Below the pieces are notes generated by a model. The model was given only the letters and a program-made list of their open reading frames with translations. It did not search any database and was not told the origin of the DNA. Of a stretch of DNA of 38,446 nt, positions 15,991 to 23,854 are shown one piece after another. The DNA lies in contig JAJYVU010000032.1 in assembly GCA_021791875.1 (NCBI GenBank), forward strand, positions 1-38,446, in the 5' to 3' direction. Both the position numbers and the translations under genes were made by a program. Each line of letters starts with the position of its first letter. The stretch's first letter is position 1. This stretch comes from Acidobacteriota bacterium (GTDB lineage: Bacteria > Acidobacteriota > Terriglobia > Terriglobales > Acidobacteriaceae).

Positions 15991-16773
15991 TTAGCTCGCC
16001 ATCACTTCAGTGCCATCGGTCACGCGCGCGCTGCAAAGATCGGGCAGCACGCCGGCGGCTTCCGCCGGAAGAATTCGGACCCGCTTGACGCCGCTCAGCA
16101 GCGCCTCGCGACACGCGCCCAGCTTCGGAAGCATGCCTCCGCTGATCACGGACTCCGCGCTCAATGCGTGGATCTGATCGACGGTGACCCAGCGCATCAC
16201 CGTCCCGTCAGCCCCGCGCACGCCGGGTACATCCGTCAGGAAAACCAGCGCATCTGCCTTGCAGGCGGCGGCGCAGGCTGAGGCCATTTCGTCGGCGTTC
16301 ACGTTGTAATACTCGCCGTCGAACCCCAGGGCGATGCTCGAGATGACCGGCACAGCGCCCATCTTCCAGATCGCTTCAAGCCAGCGTGGATCAGAGGACA
16401 CGATCTCACCGACGTATCCAAGATCCGGGTTGGTGCGCTTCTTCCGCGCGCGAAAAACAAGCCCGTCACCGCCAGAGAGCCCGACGGCAGGTTGTCCGAA
16501 TTTACCCAGCGCCGCCACCAGCGACTTATTCACGCGCCCGCTCAAGACCATCAGCGCGGCATCACGCGTTTCCGCATCGGTGATGCGCAGCCCGGCCACA
16601 AACTCGCTCTGTTTGCCCATCAGCTTCAGCGTGCGCGTCAACTGCACTCCGCCTCCGTGCACCAGCGCGACCTGGTGGCCATCCTTTGCAAGATCGGCAA
16701 TCGCATGGGCGCAATTGTGAAAGACCGCCGGATTCTCCAGCGCCGCCCCTCCGAGTTTCACCACGTATTTCAT
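15991..16773 (-). CDS. argB: Acetylglutamate kinase
   Basis: 260 residues from the ATG at 16773, which overlaps the argC stop as ATGA and has GAGGGG just upstream. The frame is open 35 codons further, inside argC, and was trimmed because the family begins at MKYVVKLGG. The kinase phosphorylates N-acetylglutamate. It shows KLGGAAL (6-12), LVHGGGVQLTRTL (38-50), GLRITDAETRDAAL, and YYNVNADEMAS in the C-terminal lobe. The product begins directly at the first strand. It therefore lacks the N-terminal helix of arginine-inhibited kinases and resembles the E. coli type, which suggests feedback control is elsewhere. Confidence 0.95.
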   Translation of the reverse strand: MKYVVKLGGAALENPAVFHNCAHAIADLAKDGHQVALVHGGGVQLTRTLKLMGKQSEFVAGLRITDAETRDAALMVLSGRVNKSLVAALGKFGQPAVGLSGGDGLVFRARKKRTNPDLGYVGEIVSSDPRWLEAIWKMGAVPVISSIALGFDGEYYNVNADEMASACAAACKADALVFLTDVPGVRGADGTVMRWVTVDQIHALSAESVISGGMLPKLGACREALLSGVKRVRILPAEAAGVLPDLCSARVTDGTEVMAS

Positions 16774-17825
16774 TCCAGCCCCTCTGCTTCGTTCCATCCA
16801 CACATCAGATTCAGGTTCTGTACCGCTTGCGAAGCGGCGCCTTTCAACAGGTTGTCCAGGCACGCGACGATAATGCATCGTCGTCCACCCGGATCCGGTT
16901 GAAAGCCGATATCGCAGTAACTGGTATTTACCGAGTACTGAATCTGGGGCAATTGACCGGCAGCAAAGACGCGAACCATCGGACTTTCCGCGAAGAAACT
17001 GCGATAGCAGATCTCCACTTCCGCCGCATGCTTTGGTTCCGTGAAGTGAACATAAATGGTGGACAGAATTCCGCGCGGAATCGGCAGCAGATGCGGCGTA
17101 AAAACAATCTGCTCCCGTGAAAGTTGCAATTGTTCCAGCAACTCGCCGGTATGCCGATGCCCGAACAGCCCGTAGGCTGAGAGATTATTGGCCGCATACA
17201 TGAAGTGGGTCTTCGCCGTCGGAGCTTTCCCGGCGCCCGAGACCCCCGACTTCGAATCACAGACAATCCCGCGGTCGAGATCCACCCATCCGGCCGCAAC
17301 CAGCGGCTTCAGCGGCAGAATTGCAGACGTCGCATAGCAGCCCGGATTCGCCACCAGTTTCGCCGAACGAATTTTGTCACGGTGCAGCTCCGGCATGCCG
17401 TAAACAGCCTGCTCCTGAATTGCCCGCGCCGTTTCGCTGCCTTCGTCTTCAAATGCGTAAACCGCGCGGTGCCCCGCATCTTCAAGGCGCCACGCGCCGC
17501 TCAGGTCAATCACGCGAATCCCGCGCTCCAGGGCTTCCGGCGCCAGCGTCCGCGACTGCTCGTGGGGCAGTGCGAGAAACAGCACCTCCACGCCCGCTTC
17601 TTCCAGCTTCTGCCACTCGAAGGGGTCGACCCGCAGGCACCGGTTTCCTCTACCGTCGAGCAGTTGAGGATGCATGTTGACCAGTGGCTCGGGATGGCTG
17701 TCCGGCCGCCCGAAAAAGAGTGGCGGCTTATTTCTCAACGCCGGATGATGCAACAGTAGCCGCGCAAGCTCCATGCCCGCATAGCCGCTTACACCCATCA
17801 CCGCTGTTTGTATCTGCTCTGACAA
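16770..17825 (-). CDS. argC: N-acetyl-gamma-glutamyl-phosphate reductase
   Basis: 351 residues. This NADPH enzyme reduces the acyl phosphate to N-acetylglutamate semialdehyde. The dinucleotide-binding GVSGYAGMEL is at 11-20 and the active-site Cys163 in VANPGCYAT. SKSGVSGAGK and HRHTGELLEQL follow in the catalytic domain. The start is TTG at 17825 with AAGGGAT 6 nt upstream. The gene begins 32 nt after argR with no terminator between, so argR and the biosynthetic genes form one transcript. Confidence 0.96.
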   Translation of the reverse strand: MSEQIQTAVMGVSGYAGMELARLLLHHPALRNKPPLFFGRPDSHPEPLVNMHPQLLDGRGNRCLRVDPFEWQKLEEAGVEVLFLALPHEQSRTLAPEALERGIRVIDLSGAWRLEDAGHRAVYAFEDEGSETARAIQEQAVYGMPELHRDKIRSAKLVANPGCYATSAILPLKPLVAAGWVDLDRGIVCDSKSGVSGAGKAPTAKTHFMYAANNLSAYGLFGHRHTGELLEQLQLSREQIVFTPHLLPIPRGILSTIYVHFTEPKHAAEVEICYRSFFAESPMVRVFAAGQLPQIQYSVNTSYCDIGFQPDPGGRRCIIVACLDNLLKGAASQAVQNLNLMCGWNEAEGLE

Positions 17826-17857
17826 AATCGATCCCTTGAAAGTACCGTTCGAACTGC

Positions 17858-18307
17858 TCAGCCAATAATTTTTTCCAGCCGCTCGGCCAGTATCCCGGCC
17901 TTCCGCTGGTCCGGGCAGATAATCAGAATCGTGTCGTCCCCGGCCAGCGTACCCACCACCTCGGGCCAGTCTTCGTGGTCAATGGCCAATGCCACCGGTT
18001 GCGCACTCCCCGCTGTCGTAAACAGAACCAGCTGGTTCTGCGCCTGCTTCACCTTCAGGCCGAAGCTGTGCAGCACTTCCTCTACCTCCGGCAGGCTCTC
18101 CGTCTCTTCGTGCCGGCCATTCCCGTTCGGCAGGGCATAGCCGTTCGGCCCCTTGTAAATGCGCAGTTCGTGAATGTCCCGCGACAGCGTGGCTTGCGTC
18201 ACGTCAAAGCCGCGCCGTATCAGCTTCCGCCGGAGCTCGTCCTGGCTGCCGATCGGCCGTTGCCCGATCAATTCCCGAATTGCTGCGTGTCTCTCGTGCT
18301 TACTCAA
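17858..18307 (-). CDS. argR: Arginine repressor ArgR
   Basis: 149 residues from the proposed TTG at 18307 (LSKHERHAAIRELI), the normal ArgR/AhrC length. The winged helix is SQDELRRKLIRRGFDVTQATLSRDI, and the arginine-binding C-terminal motif GTLAGDDTILIIC keeps both Asp residues. The frame is open to ATGs at 18364 and 18370. The 18370 ATG lies inside the -10 and one ARG box, so it cannot head an mRNA made from that promoter. The 18364 ATG would fit a leaderless transcript and add 19 residues to the product. The TTG lacks a clear Shine-Dalgarno, so the start remains open. Two ARG boxes upstream imply autoregulation and arginine-dependent repression of the whole operon. Confidence 0.93.
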   Translation of the reverse strand: MSKHERHAAIRELIGQRPIGSQDELRRKLIRRGFDVTQATLSRDIHELRIYKGPNGYALPNGNGRHEETESLPEVEEVLHSFGLKVKQAQNQLVLFTTAGSAQPVALAIDHEDWPEVVGTLAGDDTILIICPDQRKAGILAERLEKIIG

Positions 18308-18308
18308 A

Positions 18309-18339
18309 CAAAAGAAATTGCGGCCTCGATCAAGGCCGC
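18309..18339 (-). terminator. Terminator-like hairpin in the argR leader (candidate attenuator)
   Basis: On the minus strand GCGGCCT (18339-18333) and AGGCCGC (18326-18320) form a perfect 7-bp stem with a TGATCG loop, followed by AATTTCTTTTG. It lies between the ARG boxes and the TTG start. If real it would end or modulate argR-operon transcription before the coding region. It would be ordinary coding sequence if translation starts at 18364. Confidence 0.5.
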
Positions 18340-18349
18340 GCCTTTCAGA

Positions 18350-18363
18350 TGCATAAAAATACA
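18350..18363. promoter_or_regulatory. ARG box 1 (ArgR operator)
   Basis: TGCATAAAAATACA matches the core ARG-box form TGNAT-N4-ATNCA. Its centre is 20 bp from that of ARG box 2, the pairing used by ArgR hexamers. It covers the expected transcription start of argR. Confidence 0.8.
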
Positions 18364-18369
18364 TTTCCA

Positions 18370-18383
18370 TGTATAAATATACA
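18370..18383. promoter_or_regulatory. ARG box 2 (ArgR operator overlapping the -10)
   Basis: TGTATAAATATACA is a perfect palindrome (TGTATA-AA-TATACA) that fits TGNAT-N4-ATNCA. Its left half is the minus-strand -10 hexamer TATACA of the argR promoter, so bound ArgR would block RNA polymerase. Confidence 0.85.
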
Positions 18384-18398
18384 AACGCAGTTTGTCAA
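18370..18398 (-). promoter_or_regulatory. argR: argR operon promoter
   Basis: On the minus strand a consensus -35 TTGACA (18398-18393) is 17 bp from TATACA (18375-18370). Transcription should start near 18363, inside ARG box 1. This is the only promoter seen for the seven-gene arginine operon. Confidence 0.8.
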
Positions 18399-18501
18399 GC
18401 CGATCGCCCGGAAGTTACTTCCCGCTCCCGCAACGCCTTGGGACACAGCCGATCCGGCAGATTTCCACGAAAGAGGGCTTCGCCTTGCCAGCGAACGCCG
18501 C

Positions 18502-18507
18502 TATGAT
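18502..18507 (+). promoter_or_regulatory. -10-like hexamer TATGAT before gltB
   Basis: TATGAT (5 of 6 to consensus) ends 5 nt before the only possible gltB ATG. No convincing -35 is seen at the right distance. Confidence 0.4.
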
Positions 18508-18512
18508 GAATT

Positions 18513-21500
18513 ATGGGATACCGCAGCGCACTCCCGCCGGCCACGTCGTCCGGCAGGGCCACTGATTCTCTTGTTGACGCCCGATTTGATCACGAATCCT
18601 GCGGCGTCGGCTTCATTGCGTCACTCAGAAATACGCCTTCGCATGACGTGCTCGCGATGGCCCTCACCGCACTTTCGCGTCTGGCTCATCGCGGCGCCGT
18701 AGCCGCTGACGGCCTCTCCAGTGACGGCATCGGCATTACAACCGGTATACCCGTCGACTTTCTCCTCGAAGAGACCGGCATCACTCTGCCCTCATTGAAG
18801 CCCTTGGGCGTCGGCATGGTTTTCCTCCCCGCGGATTCAGCTGCCGCCGAAAAAGAACTCGTGCGTGCACTCGCGGATCAGCAGATGGACGTCCTGGGCT
18901 GGCGCGAAGTCCCCACGCGCCCCGATGTCCTCGGAGAGATTGCGTTCTCCACCATGCCGGTGATCCGGCAGGTCCTCATCACCCCCCGTTACGCATCGAC
19001 TCCCAGGAAGGAACTCGATCGGCGCGCCTATCTTGCCCGCAAGCAGTTCGAGCGCAGCGGCGCCTCTGGATATGTCTGCTCGCTCGGCTTCTCGACCCTG
19101 ATTTACAAGGCGATGTGCGCGGGCCGCCTGCTGCCTTCGTTTTATCCGGACCTTGCCAGCCCGCGATACAAGACCGCATTTGCGGTCTTTCATCAGCGCT
19201 TTGCCACCAACGTTGCACCCTCGTGGGATCGCGCGCAACCCTTCCGCATGATCGGCCACAACGGCGAAATCAACACGATCTGGGGCAACCGCGCCCGCAT
19301 GGATGCGCGCAGCGCGACACTCCCTGAAGAGCTCAAGCCCATCTTCACGCCCGGCGGCTCCGATTCCACCAGCCTCGACGAAACCATCGAGATGCTCTCC
19401 CGCAATGGCCGTACCGTGGCCGAAGCCGTCCGCATGCTCCTTCCGCCCGCCGTCACCCCCAAAGACTCAGCATTCCTCGTCTACAACGGCGACTGTGTCG
19501 AGCCTTGGGATGGCCCTGCCGCCGTCATCTTCACCGATGGCCATCTTGTCGGCGCCGCGCTCGACCGCAATGGCCTGCGTCCATGCCGTTTCTTCCTCAC
19601 CGATGACGATCTGGTGATTGTCGGCTCTGAGGCCGGCCTGGTCGATCTCGACCCCGAGCGCATTGTGCACAGCGGCCGCCTCGGCCCCGGCCAGATGTTG
19701 CTGGCCGATATAGTCCGCCACAAGTTCTACGAGGATGAACAGGCGCAGGCGCTCTTTGACAGTGTTGCGCCACTCTACGAAGAGCTTCTCGAAAACGCCA
19801 CGCTCGATGAGTCCACGCCGGTACCACCGCCTGACGAAGCGCAGGTCGCGCGCCTGCAACTCGGCTTCGGGTACACCCGCGAAGACGTCAACATGGTCCT
19901 CAAGCCGATGGCCGTCGACGCCAAGGACGCCGTCTGGTCCATGGGCGATGACACGCCGCTCACCCCCCTGGCGCGCGCCCCGCGCCCGGTCTATGCATTC
20001 TTCCGCCAGCGCTTCGCACAGGTCACCAATCCTCCCATTGACTCGCTGCGCGAGTCCTGCGTCATTCGCCTGCATACGCGTCTCGGTCCGTGGCCGCACA
20101 TCCTCGATAAGACCAAGCCTCTGCCCGGACTCTCGCTCGATTCCCCCGTGCTCTCGCTGGCGCAGGTCAATGCTCTGCGCGAGCGCCGTCACGCGTTGGT
20201 CGACCAGCTTCCGCTCGCCGTTCTCGACTGCGTCTTCCACCCCGAATGTAACCTCGTCACTGCCATTGACGATCTCTGTGCCAAGGCTGCCGACCTCGTC
20301 CGTGGCGGAGCCGCCATTCTGTTGCTCACCGACCGCAGTTGCGCCGAGCAGTCCATCCCGCTGCCCATGGCCATGGCGCTCGGAGCCGTGCATCATTCGC
20401 TCATCCGCGCTGGATTGCGAACCCGCGTTGGCTTGGCCGTCGAGGCCGGTGACTGCCGCGATCTGCACCATGTCGCCGTGCTTCTAGGCATGGGTGCAGG
20501 TGCGGTCTGCCCCTGGCTGGCCCTCGAAACTGCCAGGCTTCTCGACCCCGACAAAGGCGAGGAAAATGTGCTGCAGGCATTCGACGTGGGGCTCGCCAAG
20601 ATCATGTCCAAGATGGGAATCTCCGTCGTGGACAGCTATCGCGGCGCCCATCTCTTTGACTGCCTCGGCCTCAGCCAGGATGTCGTCGAGCGCTGCTTCG
20701 CTGGAACCCCAGCTCCGATTGGCGGCGTTGGCTTCGAGCATCTGGAGAAAACGCTCCGTGCCCAGTGGAACAGCGGGTTCCAGTCCGGAGAACAACCTGC
20801 GGCAGAAGCGGGCAGGCCTTCGCTGCCCGACTACGGCTGGATTCGCTTCCGCAAGTCCGATACCGCCGAGCCTCACTCCTGGCAGCCGCAAACAGTACGC
20901 TTGCTGCAGACCGTCACCGGCACAGCCAAGGCCGCCACGGCTGTGGCTGATCCCGCGGCAGCGTGGATGGCCTTCAGGACGCAGGCTGCCGAACCCAATA
21001 CCGGTGTCTTGCGGGACCTGCTCGAAATGCGGCCTGCGGTTTCACCTATTCCGGTCGACCATGTAGAGCCGGTGAGTGCGATCACGCATCGGTTCATTGC
21101 CAGTGCCATGTCGCTCGGTTCGCTCAGTCCTGAGGCCCACCAGACCATTACCGCCGCCATGAATATGCTCGGCGCGCGCTCCAACACCGGCGAAGGAGGC
21201 GAGGATCCCCTTGTCTACCAGCCCGACGCCGAACTCCCGCTGCTCGGCGCGATGAAGCCGGCGCGGCTGCTCAACAACCGCGTCAAGCAGGTAGCCTCCG
21301 CGCGCTTCGGCGTCACGGCGGAGTACCTGGTTCACGCCGAGGAAATCGAAATCAAGATTGCCCAGGGCGCGAAGCCCGGTGAGGGTGGTCAGTTGCCCGG
21401 TCACAAGGTCACCGAGCTCATTGCGCGCTTGCGGCATGCCCAGCCGGGCGTCCAGTTGATCAGCCCGCCCCCGCATCACGATATCTACTCGATTGAAGAC

Positions 21501-22955
21501 CTCGCACAGTTGATCTTCGACCTGCGGCGGGTCAATCCGAAAGCGGCGATTGGCGTAAAGCTGGTCTCTGAGATTGGTGTCGGAACCGTGGCCGCCGGCG
21601 TGGCCAAGGCTTACGCCGACTACATCGTCATCGCCGGCCATTCCGGCGGGACCGGCGCATCGCCGCTGTCCAGCATCAAGTACGCGGGCGACCCGTGGGA
21701 ACTGGGCCTGGCGGAGACGCAGCAGGTGCTGCTCTCGACCGGCCTGCGCGGCCGCGTGCGGGTGCGCGTCGACGGCGGACTGCGCACGGCGCGCGACGTG
21801 GTCATGGCCGCGCTGCTGGGTGCCGACGAGTATGCCTTTGGCACCGCGGTGCTGGTGGCTCTCGGTTGTGACATGGCTCGCCAGTGCCACCTCAATACCT
21901 GTCCGACGGGCATCGCAACCCAGCGGCCTGAGCTGCGGGCAAAGTTCCGCGGCAAGCCGGAAGCCATTGTGACCATGTTTGAGGAACTGGCGCGCGAGAT
22001 TCGCGAAGTTCTGGCCGGGCTCGGCCTGCCTTCGCTCGACGCCGCGATTGGTCGCACCGATCTGCTCGAACAGGTACGGTTTGACGGCTGCCTCGACCTG
22101 AAGAAGCTGCTGGCCGCTTCTCCTGAGGGCCAGACTCGCTGGCATGGCAAGACCAACCAGCGCCCGGAAGACCACTCGGCCATGGATGACGCGTGGCTGG
22201 AGCCGGCGCTCGCCGCATATCGTGCCGGTGACAGTTTCGAGTTCACCGGGGCGGTGACGAACGAGGACCGCACGCTGGGTGCACGCCTGGCCGGGGAGAT
22301 TGCTGCCCTGCGGACGGCGCACGTCGTTTCGGATGCTCCGCTCTCCTTTCACCTGAAGGGAATCGCCGGGCAGTCGTTCGGAGCCTTCGCGGTGGCGCCC
22401 ATGCAGTTGACGCTCGACGGACTCGCCAACGACTTCGTCGGCAAGGGCCTCTCGGGCGGCGAACTGATCCTGCGCGGCGAGGGCCGTGCGGCGCGGCAGA
22501 GCGAACTGCATGTGATCCTCGGTAATGTGGCGCTGTATGGCGCCACCGGCGGGGCAATGTTCGCTGCGGGCCGTGCGGGCGAGCGTTTCGCGGTGAGAAA
22601 CTCAGGCGCGCTGGCCGTCGTGGAAGGTGTGGGCGAGCATGGCTGCGAATACATGACAGGTGGCCTTGTCGCCGTGCTGGGTTCTACGGGAACTAATTTC
22701 GGCGCGGGCATGACCGGTGGCCTGGCCTGGATCTTCGACGAAGACGGCGCGTTCCTCGGCTCGCAGCGATATCACGACTCGTTCCTCAAGCCGGAGCCCT
22801 ATGAGTCGCTGGACCCCGAAGCGCAGGACAGCATTCGCGAACTGGTGATGCTGCATGCGGAAAAGACCGGCAGCACGCGGGCCCGGTGGCTGCTTTCACA
22901 GTGGGCTGAGCTGGCCCCGCGCTTTGTACGGATGACGCCGAAACCGCAACACTAG
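18513..22955 (+). CDS. gltB: Glutamate synthase large subunit
   Basis: 1480 residues. It makes two glutamates from glutamine and 2-oxoglutarate. The class II glutaminase Cys is C30 in DHESCGVGF, so a 29-residue propeptide should be removed. The FMN/synthase domain includes SNTGEGGEDP, GAKPGEGGQLPG, ISPPPHHDIYSIEDLAQLI and GHSGGTGASPLSSIKYAG. The 3Fe-4S cysteines C1119, C1125 and C1130 follow the C-x5-C-x4-C spacing in GCDMARQCHLNTCPTG. The C-terminal GXGXG helix domain covers about 1260-1430. An in-frame TGA at 18507 fixes the start at 18513. A TATGAT 5 nt upstream suggests a leaderless mRNA. gltD is not adjacent. The gene diverges from argR across 142-205 nt containing the ARG boxes. Confidence 0.97.
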   Translation: MGYRSALPPATSSGRATDSLVDARFDHESCGVGFIASLRNTPSHDVLAMALTALSRLAHRGAVAADGLSSDGIGITTGIPVDFLLEETGITLPSLKPLGVGMVFLPADSAAAEKELVRALADQQMDVLGWREVPTRPDVLGEIAFSTMPVIRQVLITPRYASTPRKELDRRAYLARKQFERSGASGYVCSLGFSTLIYKAMCAGRLLPSFYPDLASPRYKTAFAVFHQRFATNVAPSWDRAQPFRMIGHNGEINTIWGNRARMDARSATLPEELKPIFTPGGSDSTSLDETIEMLSRNGRTVAEAVRMLLPPAVTPKDSAFLVYNGDCVEPWDGPAAVIFTDGHLVGAALDRNGLRPCRFFLTDDDLVIVGSEAGLVDLDPERIVHSGRLGPGQMLLADIVRHKFYEDEQAQALFDSVAPLYEELLENATLDESTPVPPPDEAQVARLQLGFGYTREDVNMVLKPMAVDAKDAVWSMGDDTPLTPLARAPRPVYAFFRQRFAQVTNPPIDSLRESCVIRLHTRLGPWPHILDKTKPLPGLSLDSPVLSLAQVNALRERRHALVDQLPLAVLDCVFHPECNLVTAIDDLCAKAADLVRGGAAILLLTDRSCAEQSIPLPMAMALGAVHHSLIRAGLRTRVGLAVEAGDCRDLHHVAVLLGMGAGAVCPWLALETARLLDPDKGEENVLQAFDVGLAKIMSKMGISVVDSYRGAHLFDCLGLSQDVVERCFAGTPAPIGGVGFEHLEKTLRAQWNSGFQSGEQPAAEAGRPSLPDYGWIRFRKSDTAEPHSWQPQTVRLLQTVTGTAKAATAVADPAAAWMAFRTQAAEPNTGVLRDLLEMRPAVSPIPVDHVEPVSAITHRFIASAMSLGSLSPEAHQTITAAMNMLGARSNTGEGGEDPLVYQPDAELPLLGAMKPARLLNNRVKQVASARFGVTAEYLVHAEEIEIKIAQGAKPGEGGQLPGHKVTELIARLRHAQPGVQLISPPPHHDIYSIEDLAQLIFDLRRVNPKAAIGVKLVSEIGVGTVAAGVAKAYADYIVIAGHSGGTGASPLSSIKYAGDPWELGLAETQQVLLSTGLRGRVRVRVDGGLRTARDVVMAALLGADEYAFGTAVLVALGCDMARQCHLNTCPTGIATQRPELRAKFRGKPEAIVTMFEELAREIREVLAGLGLPSLDAAIGRTDLLEQVRFDGCLDLKKLLAASPEGQTRWHGKTNQRPEDHSAMDDAWLEPALAAYRAGDSFEFTGAVTNEDRTLGARLAGEIAALRTAHVVSDAPLSFHLKGIAGQSFGAFAVAPMQLTLDGLANDFVGKGLSGGELILRGEGRAARQSELHVILGNVALYGATGGAMFAAGRAGERFAVRNSGALAVVEGVGEHGCEYMTGGLVAVLGSTGTNFGAGMTGGLAWIFDEDGAFLGSQRYHDSFLKPEPYESLDPEAQDSIRELVMLHAEKTGSTRARWLLSQWAELAPRFVRMTPKPQH

Positions 22956-23000
22956 CGTTGTTGTTCTACATTCATAAGTGTTCCGTAAGTGATGGACCCA

Positions 23001-23047
23001 GAAGTGACTTGCAAGCCACATGGTTTGCAGGTCATTTCTCTTTTATG
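23001..23047 (+). terminator. Rho-independent terminator of gltB
   Basis: GAAGTGACTTGCAAGCC (23001-23017) pairs along its whole length with GGTTTGCAGGTCATTTC (23022-23038), including three G-U pairs, with an ACAT loop and the tail TCTTTTATG. It lies 45 nt after the gltB stop. Confidence 0.85.
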
Positions 23048-23132
23048 GCGCACAGCGGGGTTCCAGGATTGCGCCTGGGAGGCGCCATCAGGCAGTCGCG
23101 CTCTGCGCCGCCAAGGCAGTCAGGTTCTCGCA

Positions 23133-23138
23133 TAGAAT
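23133..23138 (+). promoter_or_regulatory. -10-like hexamer TAGAAT for a leaderless GTG start
   Basis: TAGAAT (5 of 6 to consensus) ends 6 nt before the GTG at 23145. An in-frame TAG at 23133 excludes an earlier start. Confidence 0.45.
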
Positions 23139-23144
23139 GTCGTC

Positions 23145-23705
23145 GTGCCGTTGATCGAGAACGATTTTCGAATCCGCCTGGCGACGATGGATGATATCCC
23201 GCGCATCACGCCTTTGATCGAAGCCTCAGTGCGACGATTGTCCGTACAGGAGTATTCGCCGTCGCAGATCGATCAAGCGCTTGGAACATGGCTGGGACTC
23301 GATACGCAACTGATTGCAGACGAAACCTATTTCGTCGTAGAGCCAGTCGTCCAGTCCAGCGTGCTGGCGGCATGCGGCGGGTGGTCGCGGCGGAAGACTC
23401 CGTACGGAAGCGATCATGGCGCGGGGCGCGACGATGCCTTGCTCCATCCGCGAACAGAGGCCGCGAAGATTCGGGCCTTCTTCGTGCATCCAGAATGGGC
23501 GCGGCGCGGGATCGGGAGCCGGTTGCTGGAGATTTGCGAACGCGCGGCACGCGCAGAGGGGTTCACGCGGTGCGAGCTGGGCGCAACGCTGCCGGGAGTG
23601 CCTCTGTATCAGAAACACGGATACCTGGAGCGTGAACGCGTGGCACTGCCGCTGGCCAACGGAGAAACTCTGCCCATCGTGAAGATGGAGAAAGCGATCG
23701 GCTGA
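23145..23705 (+). CDS. GNAT family N-acetyltransferase
   Basis: 186 residues from a GTG; an in-frame stop at 23133 rules out anything upstream, and FRIRLATMDDIPRITPLIEAS is the usual GNAT first strand and helix. The acetyl-CoA site is visible in AAKIRAFFVHPEWARRGIGSRLLEICERAAR (RRGIGS loop), followed by GFTRCELGATLPGVPLYQKHGY, the closing motif. It acetylates an amine or small molecule that cannot be named from sequence. It is a separate unit, between the gltB terminator and the padR promoter. Confidence 0.9.
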   Translation: MPLIENDFRIRLATMDDIPRITPLIEASVRRLSVQEYSPSQIDQALGTWLGLDTQLIADETYFVVEPVVQSSVLAACGGWSRRKTPYGSDHGAGRDDALLHPRTEAAKIRAFFVHPEWARRGIGSRLLEICERAARAEGFTRCELGATLPGVPLYQKHGYLERERVALPLANGETLPIVKMEKAIG

Positions 23706-23815
23706 TCGCGCTCTCCGCGAGCCGTTCTCTCCAGCCACCTTTGGATGAACAAAGCCTGTTCTGGCGTATCTGATGCCAACTTCTGCCTCAAGCTGTCGAG
23801 CGGAGCCTGTGACCA

Positions 23816-23854
23816 TTGACAGGGGCAGAATCATATGCCTACATTGTAGGCATG
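23816..23854 (+). promoter_or_regulatory. padR promoter with palindromic operator over the start codon
   Basis: TTGACA (23816-23821) is 18 bp from TACATT (23840-23845), which ends 6 nt before the ATG at 23852, predicting a leaderless mRNA. A perfect 19-bp palindrome, ATGCCTACATTGTAGGCAT (23835-23853, 9-bp arms around one T), covers the -10, the transcription start and two bases of the ATG. It is a likely autoregulatory PadR operator. Confidence 0.75.

Noticed and set aside
21042..22511. A 489-codon minus-strand frame inside gltB
   Set aside because: It is antisense to the catalytic and 3Fe-4S region of gltB, and Arg/Gln/His-rich shadow composition gives no domain.
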